A DNA stretch of 64,000 nt from Omphiscola glabra (Eukaryota > Mollusca > Gastropoda > Lymnaeidae). Location: contig OZ024799.1 of assembly GCA_964017045.1 (NCBI GenBank), positions 34,601,736 to 34,665,735 on the forward strand. Direction: 5' to 3'. The position numbers and the translations under genes were made by a program. A model generated the notes under the pieces. It did not search any database. It worked only from the letters and a program-made list of their open reading frames with translations, and was not told the origin of the DNA. Of the stretch, positions 56,264 through 64,000 are shown one piece after another. How positions within the stretch are numbered: position 1 is the first letter of the stretch; each line of letters opens with the position of its first letter.

Positions 56264-57348
56264 AAAAATTAAACAATGACATGATTGGAAAATACTTAGT
56301 TGACTCTGGGGAAACACTGGTTTTGCTGTTGAGGGCGACCCTGTGAAAAGCACCAAGTATTTTGTAAATTTCGAATTTTTGGTGGCCTGGTGAAAGCTCC
56401 TGGGGTGGTGCACAAAACAAAATGCACACGTGTGACAGCGAGGATAGTTGAAACAAGCCTTTTTCTTTTACTTTTGTAATGTGATAGCAGGTTGGGTGAA
56501 AACGTTGCCTTTATTTTGTTACTCACGCAAGTTATGTGTGGGCTCCTTGATTAAATAAATGTTGAAAACAATCTACAAAAAGATAAGTTGGCATATTTTG
56601 ATAATTTTTGAATGCTTTTCTCTTGAAAGTGATTCGACTAAATATTTACAAAAATGTGTTTTAGATTTTTATCTTAAAGAAAATTAATTTATCTAGAAAA
56701 TGGTATTTTACTTGTAACAATGAGAATGAGTGGAGGTCTATGGTGACGGATTAAAAGGTGTGTGTGTGGAGTGGGGAGGCGGGCGGGCGACTAATTTAAC
56801 TTGAACTTGAATGAACAGTGTCAGTGTGAAAAAAGAATTTCCTCGGTTTAAATATACATTTTTAGTCTTAGTTCGCATTCCAGTAATATTATCATGAAAA
56901 GTATGTGTTAATTTGTGTAAATAATACGAGCATGGACAACAGTAATAAAACTGATAGGCTACCTGTGCCGGCACCGGTTATGATTCTAAGACTAAGCGAG
57001 ATAATAAATAAATAGCATAGACACTAATGGTCAAAGTAGCTTCTTGTTTACCGGGTAAATAAAGGGAATTAACTCTTAGCTTAGGCAGTTCAAGGCACTG
57101 AAATCTTTTGTAATTAATTGAAAAATAAATTAACAATTATCCCAAAACAGGTAAGAATAGAATTTTTGTTAGAATGAGTAAAATTTTTGTTCTTGTCACT
57201 TGGTATAGTGATAAGTAATTCATTTGTTGAAATGAAGTAAAATACTTTAAATTTTGATTATTCCTTAATGTTACTTGCAAGAAATGTCAAACAATGAGTT
57301 TATTTCACTTGTTGCTAAGGTGGGGTCTCATAACTCTGAGTTATAGTT

Positions 57349-57534
57349 ATCGCTTCTCGGCCTTTTGGCTAAGATCAAAGTGTAGTATCTGTTCTTATCA
57401 GCTTAATATCTGATACGTGGCTCATTGAGTCACTACGATATTAAACTGATTTTTGGAACTAGGCGAGATGCCCGGGGCTTGCTCCGCTCTCGCCACGGGT
57501 CGGCCCGTTATTGCAGTTCTTCCGGGAATGGCCC
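57349..57534 (+). ncRNA. U2: U2 spliceosomal snRNA, copy 3
   Basis: Identical to copy 2 by eye except T at position 160, which breaks the loop-closing pair of stem-loop IV. Confidence 0.97.
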
Positions 57535-58619
57535 AAAAATTAAACAATGACATGATTGGAAAATACTTAGTTGACTCTGGGGAAACACTGGTTTTGCTGT
57601 TGAGGGCGACCCTGTGAAAAGCACCAAGTATTTTGTAAATTTCGAATTTTTGGTGGCCTGGTGAAAGCTCCTGGGGTGGTGCACAAAACAAAATGCACAC
57701 GTGTGACAGCGAGGATAGTTGAAACAAGCCTTTTTCTTTTACTTTTGTAATGTGATAGCAGGTTGGGTGAAAACGTTGCCTTTATTTTGTTACTCACGCA
57801 AGTTATGTGTGGGCTCCTTGATTAAATAAATGTTGAAAACAATCTACAAAAAGATAAGTTGGCATATTTTGATAATTTTTGAATGCTTTTCTCTTGAAAG
57901 TGATTCGACTAAATATTTACAAAAATGTGTTTTAGATTTTTATCTTAAAGAAAATTAATTTATCTAGAAAATGGTATTTTACTTGTAACAATGAGAATGA
58001 GTGGAGGTCTATGGTGACGGATTAAAAGGTGTGTGTGTGGAGTGGGGAGGCGGGCGGGCGACTAATTTAACTTGAACTTGAATGAACAGTGTCAGTGTGA
58101 AAAAAGAATTTCCTCGGTTTAAATATACATTTTTAGTCTTAGTTCGCATTCCAGTAATATTATCATGAAAAGTATGTGTTAATTTGTGTAAATAATACGA
58201 GCATGGACAACAGTAATAAAACTGATAGGCTACCTGTGCCGGCACCGGTTATGATTCTAAGACTAAGCGAGATAATAAATAAATAGCATAGACACTAATG
58301 GTCAAAGTAGCTTCTTGTTTACCGGGTAAATAAAGGGAATTAACTCTTAGCTTAGGCAGTTCAAGGCACTGAAATCTTTTGTAATTAATTGAAAAATAAA
58401 TTAACAATTATCCCAAAACAGGTAAGAATAGAATTTTTGTTAGAATGAGTAAAATTTTTGTTCTTGTCACTTGGTATAGTGATAAGTAATTCATTTGTTG
58501 AAATGAAGTAAAATACTTTAAATTTTGATTATTCCTTAATGTTACTTGCAAGAAATGTCAAACAATGGGTTTATTTCACTTGTTGCTAAGGTGGGGTCTC
58601 ATAACTCTGAGTTATAGTT

Positions 58620-58805
58620 ATCGCTTCTCGGCCTTTTGGCTAAGATCAAAGTGTAGTATCTGTTCTTATCAGCTTAATATCTGATACGTGGCTCATTGAG
58701 TCACTACGATATTAAACTGATTTTTGGAACTAGGCGAGATGCCCGGGGCTTGCTCCGCTCTCGCCACGGGTCGGCCCGTTATTGCAGTTCTTCCGGGAAT
58801 GGCCC
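58620..58805 (+). ncRNA. U2: U2 spliceosomal snRNA, copy 4
   Basis: Position 160 is T as in copy 3. The spacer after it starts the GATGTCTATGG and four-GT-variant group. Confidence 0.97.
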
Positions 58806-59892
58806 AAAAATTAAACAATGACATGATTGGAAAATACTTAGTTGACTCTGGGGAAACACTGGTTTTGCTGTTGAGGGCGACCCTGTGAAAAGCACCAAGT
58901 ATTTTGTAAATTTCGAATTTTTGGTGGCCTGGTGAAAGCTCCTGGGGTGGTGCACAAAACAAAATGCACACGTGTGACAGCGAGGATAGTTGAAACAAGC
59001 CTTTTTCTTTTACTTTTGTAATGTGATAGCAGGTTGGGTGAAAACGTTGCCTTTATTTTGTTACTCACGCAAGTTATGTGTGGGCTCCTTGATTAAATAA
59101 ATGTTGAAAACAATCTACAAAAAGATAAGTTGGCATATTTTGATACTTTTTGAATGCTTTTCTCTTGAAAGTGATTCGACTAAATATTTACAAAAATGTG
59201 TTTGAGATTTTTATCTTAAAGAAAATTAATTTATCTAGAAAATGGTATTTTACTTGTAACAATGAGAATGAGTGGATGTCTATGGTGACGGATTAAAAGG
59301 TGTGTGTGTGTGGAGTGGGGAGGCGGGCGGGCGACTAATTTAACTTGAACTTGAATGAACAGTGTCAGTGTGAAAAAAGAATTTCCTCGGTTTAAATATA
59401 CATTTTTAGTCTTAGTTCGCATTCCAGTAATATTATCATGAAAAGTATGTGTTAATTTGTGTAAATAATACGAGCATGGACAACAGTAATAAAACTGATA
59501 GGCTACCTGTGCCGGCACCGGTTATGATTCTAAGACTAAGCGAGATAATAAATAAATAGCATAGACACTAATGGTCAAAGTAGCTTCTTGTTTACCGGGT
59601 AAATAAAGGGAATTAACTCTTAGCTTAGGCAGTTCAAGGCACTGAAATCTTTTGTAATTAATTGAAAAATAAATTAACAATTATCCCGAAACAGGTAACA
59701 ATAGAATTTTTGTTAGAATGAGTAAAATTTTTGTTCTTGTCACTTGGTATAGTGATAAGTAATTCATTTGTTGAAATGAAGTAAAATACTTTAAATTTTG
59801 ATTATTCCTTAATGTTACTTGCAAGAAATGTCAAACAATGGGTTTATTTCACTTGTTGCTAAGGTGGGGTCTCATAACTCTGAGTTATAGTT

Positions 59893-60078
59893 ATCGCTTC
59901 TCGGCCTTTTGGCTAAGATCAAAGTGTAGTATCTGTTCTTATCAGCTTAATATCTGATACGTGGCTCATTGAGTCACTACGATATTAAACTGATTTTTGG
60001 AACTAGGCGAGATGCCCGGGGCTTGCTCCGCTCTCGCCACGGGTCGGCCCGGTATTGCAGTTCTTCCGGGAATGGCCC
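59893..60078 (+). ncRNA. U2: U2 spliceosomal snRNA, copy 5
   Basis: Position 160 is G. Its downstream spacer has its own changes (TTGCTGCTGAGG and GAAAAGAGAATTT). Confidence 0.97.
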
Positions 60079-61165
60079 AAAAATTAAACAATGACATGAT
60101 TGGAAAATACTTAGTTGACTCTGGGGAAACACTGGTTTTGCTGCTGAGGGCGACCCTGTGAAAAGCACCAAGTATTTTGTAAATTTCGAATTTTTGGTGG
60201 CCTGGTGAAAGCTCCTGGGGTGGTGCACAAAACAAAATGCACACGTGTGACAGCGGGGATAGTTGAAACAAGCCTTTTTCTTTTACTTTTGTAATTTGAT
60301 GGCAGGTTGGGTGAAAACGTTGCCTTTATTTTGTTACTCACGCAAGTTATGTGTGGGCCCCTTGATTAAATAAATGTTGAAAACAATCTACAAAAAGATA
60401 AGTTGGCATATTTTGATAATTTTTGAATGCTTTTCTCTTGAAAGTGATTCGACTAAATATTTACAAAAATGTGTTTTAGATTTTTATCTTAAAGAAAATT
60501 AATTTATCTAGAAAATGGTATTTTACTTGTAACAATGAGAATGATTGGAGGTCTATGGTGACGGATTAAAAGGTGTGTGTGTGTGGAGTGGGGAGGCGGG
60601 CGGGCGACTAATTTAACTTGAACTTGAATGAACAGTGTCAGTGTGAAAAGAGAATTTCCTCGGTTTAAATATACATTTTTAGTCTTAGTTCGCATTCCAG
60701 TAATATTATCATGAAAAGTATGTGTTAATTTGTGTAAATAATACGAGCATGGACAACAGTAATAAAACTGATAGGCTACCTGTGCCGGCACCGGTTATGA
60801 TTCTAAGACTAAGCGAGATAATAAATAAATAGCATAGACACTAATGGTCAAAGTAGCTTCTTGTTTACCGGGTAAATAAAGGGAATTAACTCTTAGCTTA
60901 GGCAGTTCAAGGCACTTAAATCTTTTGTAATTAATTGAAAAATAAATTAACAATTATCCCGAAACAGGTAACAATAGAATTTTTGTTAGAATGAGTAAAA
61001 TTTTTGTTCTTGTCACTTGGTATAGTGATAAGTAATTCATTTGTTGAAATGAAGTAAAATACTTTAAATTTTGATTATTCCTTAATGTTACTTGCAAGAA
61101 ATGTCAAACAATGAGTTTATTTCACTTGTTGCTAAGGTGGGGTCTCATAACTCTGAGTTATAGTT

Positions 61166-61351
61166 ATCGCTTCTCGGCCTTTTGGCTAAGATCAAAGTGT
61201 AGTATCTGTTCTTATCAGCTTAATATCTGATACGTGGCTCATTGAGTCACTACGATATTAAACTGATTTTTGGAACTAGGCGAGATGCCCGGGGCTTGCT
61301 CCGCTCTCGCCACGGGTCGGCCCGTTATTGCAGTTCTTCCGGGAATGGCCC
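61166..61351 (+). ncRNA. U2: U2 spliceosomal snRNA, copy 6
   Basis: Position 160 is T. The spacer shares AATTTGATGGCAGG with copies 5 and 7. Confidence 0.97.
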
Positions 61352-62438
61352 AAAAATTAAACAATGACATGATTGGAAAATACTTAGTTGACTCTGGGGA
61401 AACACTGGTTTTGCTGTTGAGGGCGACCCTGTGAAAAGCACCAAGTATTTTGTAAATTTCGAATTTTTGGTGGCCTGGTGAAAGCTCCTGGGGTGGTGCA
61501 CAAAACAAAATGCACACGTGTGACAGCGGGGATAGTTGAAACAAGCCTTTTTCTTTTACTTTTGTAATTTGATGGCAGGTTGGGTGAAAACGTTGCCTTT
61601 ATTTTGTTACTCACGCAAGTTATGTGTGGGCCCCTTGATTAAATAAATGTTGAAAACAATCTACAAAAAGATAAGTTGGCATATTTTGATAATTTTTGAA
61701 TGCTTTTCTCTTGAAAGTGATTCGACTAAATATTTACAAAAATGTGTTTGAGATTTTTATCTTAAAGAAAATTAATTTATCTAGAAAATGGTATTTTACT
61801 TGTAACAATGAGAATGAGTGGATGTCTATGGTGACGGATTAAAAGGTGTGTGTGTGTGGAGTGGGGAGGCGGGCGGGCGACTAATTTAACTTGAACTTGA
61901 ATGAACAGTGTCAGTGTGAAAAAAGAATTTCCTCGGTTTAAATATACATTTTTAGTCTTAGTTCGCATTCCAGTAATATTATCATGAAAAGTATGTGTTA
62001 ATTTGTGTAAATAATACGAGCATGGACAACAGTAATAAAACTGATAGGCTACCTGTGCCGGCACCGGTTATGATTCTAAGACTAAGCGAGATAATAAATA
62101 AATAGCATAGACACTAATGGTCAAAGTAGCTTCTTGTTTACCGGGTAAATAAAGGGAATTAACTCTTAGCTTAGGCAGTTCAAGGCACTGAAATCTTTTG
62201 TAATTAATTGAAAAATAAATTAACAATTATCCCGAAACAGGTAACAATAGAATTTTTGTTAGAATGAGTAAAATTTTTGTTCTTGTCACTTGGTATAGTG
62301 ATAAGTAATTCATTTGTTGAAATGAAGTAAAATACTTTAAATTTTGATTATTCCTTAATGTTACTTGCAAGAAATGTCAAACAATGGGTTTATTTCACTT
62401 GTTGCTAAGGTGGGGTCTCATAACTCTGAGTTATAGTT

Positions 62439-62624
62439 ATCGCTTCTCGGCCTTTTGGCTAAGATCAAAGTGTAGTATCTGTTCTTATCAGCTTAATATC
62501 TGATACGTGGCTCATTGAGTCACTACGATATTAAACTGATTTTTGGAACTAGGCGAGATGCCCGGGGCTTGCTCCGCTCTCGCCACGGGTCGGCCCGGTA
62601 TTGCAGTTCTTCCGGGAATGGCCC
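62439..62624 (+). ncRNA. U2: U2 spliceosomal snRNA, copy 7
   Basis: Position 160 is G. The spacer is mosaic: early part like copies 5 and 6, late part (CAGGTAAGAATAG) like copies 2 and 3. Confidence 0.97.
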
Positions 62625-63709
62625 AAAAATTAAACAATGACATGATTGGAAAATACTTAGTTGACTCTGGGGAAACACTGGTTTTGCTGTTGAGGGCGAC
62701 CCTGTGAAAAGCACCAAGTATTTTGTAAATTTCGAATTTTTGGTGGCCTGGTGAAAGCTCCTGGGGTGGTGCACAAAACAAAATGCACACGTGTGACAGC
62801 GGGGATAGTTGAAACAAGCCTTTTTCTTTTACTTTTGTAATTTGATGGCAGGTTGGGTGAAAACGTTGCCTTTATTTTGTTACTCACGCAAGTTATGTGT
62901 GGGCCCCTTGATTAAATAAATGTTGAAAACAATCTACAAAAAGATAAGTTGGCATATTTTGATAATTTTTGAATGCTTTTCTCTTGAAAGTGATTCGACT
63001 AAATATTTACAAAAATGTGTTTTAGATTTTTATCTTAAAGAAAATTAATTTATCTAGAAAATGGTATTTTACTTGTAACAATGAGAATGAGTGGAGGTCT
63101 ATGGTGACGGATTAAAAGGTGTGTGTGTGGAGTGGGGAGGCGGGCGGGCGACTAATTTAACTTGAACTTGAATGAACAGTGTCAGTGTGAAAAAAGAATT
63201 TCCTCGGTTTAAATATACATTTTTAGTCTTAGTTCGCATTCCAGTAATATTATCATGAAAAGTATGTGTTAATTTGTGTAAATAATACGAGCATGGACAA
63301 CAGTAATAAAACTGATAGGCTACCTGTGCCGGCACCGGTTATGATTCTAAGACTAAGCGAGATAATAAATAAATAGCATAGACACTAATGGTCAAAGTAG
63401 CTTCTTGTTTACCGGGTAAATAAAGGGAATTAACTCTTAGCTTAGGCAGTTCAAGGCACTGAAATCTTTTGTAATTAATTGAAAAATAAATTAACAATTA
63501 TCCCAAAACAGGTAAGAATAGAATTTTTGTTAGAATGAGTAAAATTTTTGTTCTTGTCACTTGGTATAGTGATAAGTAATTCATTTGTTGAAATGAAGTA
63601 AAATACTTTAAATTTTGATTATTCCTTAATGTTACTTGCAAGAAATGTCAAACAATGGGTTTATTTCACTTGTTGCTAAGGTGGGGTCTCATAACTCTGA
63701 GTTATAGTT

Positions 63710-63895
63710 ATCGCTTCTCGGCCTTTTGGCTAAGATCAAAGTGTAGTATCTGTTCTTATCAGCTTAATATCTGATACGTGGCTCATTGAGTCACTACGAT
63801 ATTAAACTGATTTTTGGAACTAGGCGAGATGCCCGGGGCTTGCTCCGCTCTCGCCACGGGTCGGCCCGGTATTGCAGTTCTTCCGGGAATGGCCC
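63710..63895 (+). ncRNA. U2: U2 spliceosomal snRNA, copy 8
   Basis: Position 160 is G. The gene is complete, but its spacer is cut by the window end at 64000, so the array continues. Confidence 0.97.
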
Positions 63896-64000
63896 AAAAA
63901 TTAAACAATGACATGATTGTAAAATACTTAGTTGACTCTGGGGAAACACTGGTTTTGCTGTTGAGGGCGACCCTGTGAAAAGCACCAAGTATTTTGTAAA

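Larger units (their letters stand above)
54023..64000 (+). other. CFAP54 intron 59, extends beyond window
   Basis: Starts at GTAAGT. Its first 650 bp are unremarkable AT-rich sequence. The rest is the U2 snRNA array. No acceptor and no CFAP54 coding sequence is seen before the window ends, so the intron is longer than 10 kb. An assembly join that places the array here by error cannot be excluded. Confidence 0.75.
54681..64000 (+). repeat. Tandem array of U2 snRNA repeat units, period 1271-1273 bp
   Basis: Eight U2 starts at 54805, 56078, 57349, 58620, 59893, 61166, 62439 and 63710 give periods of 1273, 1271, 1271, 1273, 1273, 1273 and 1271. The 2-bp difference tracks a GT tract and a T tract. 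All units face the same way as CFAP54. Spacers are nearly identical and hold no other gene. Confidence 0.98.

Noticed and set aside
54878..63988. Repeated antisense open frames of 76-101 codons in every U2 unit
   Set aside because: They overlap the U2 gene and its flank, recur only because the DNA repeats, and show no protein-like features. They are shadows of the array.

Overview
The window is animal nuclear DNA: AT-rich, with long introns, GT-AG splice sites, many minisatellites and miniature transposons. The U2 snRNA has the invertebrate-type AAAG just before its branch-point-recognition element. The reverse-transcriptase remnants and a SPIN-type hAT element fit a mollusc, most likely a freshwater gastropod; this lineage call is an inference.

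Region 1 (1-8,100) is intergenic and holds no gene I can support. It contains minisatellites (51, 21, 42 and 18 bp units), a decayed non-LTR retrotransposon, a MITE with a 9-bp target duplication, fragments of a GGGGCC-ended family, and a SPIN-like hAT element at 7,674-7,856.

Region 2 (8,114-54,022, + strand) is one gene, CFAP54, which encodes a very large protein of the ciliary central apparatus. I resolved 59 exons whose splice phases all agree. They give 8,586 coding bases (2,862 codons) with no stop. The family is usually about 3,000-3,100 residues, so the last exon or exons lie beyond the window. Introns carry about ten minisatellites, several MITE families, a tRNA-derived SINE and, in intron 1, a nested transposon cluster and a non-LTR retrotransposon remnant.

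Region 3 (about 54,680-64,000, + strand) is a tandem array of U2 snRNA genes with a 1,271-1,273 bp period. Seven full units and part of an eighth are present, and the array runs off the window. Because the last visible CFAP54 exon ends in a good donor with the reading frame still open, the array appears to lie inside a CFAP54 intron, on the same strand. The left edge shows a decayed, deleted unit. The U2 copies differ at one base, position 160, the loop-closing base of stem-loop IV.

The most notable observations are: the U2 array inside a ciliary-gene intron; the U2 position-160 variants; a MITE pair with 6-bp target duplications just upstream of two CFAP54 3' splice sites; a minisatellite that has copied a splice donor eight times; the 9-bp-duplication MITE pair; and the SPIN-like element.
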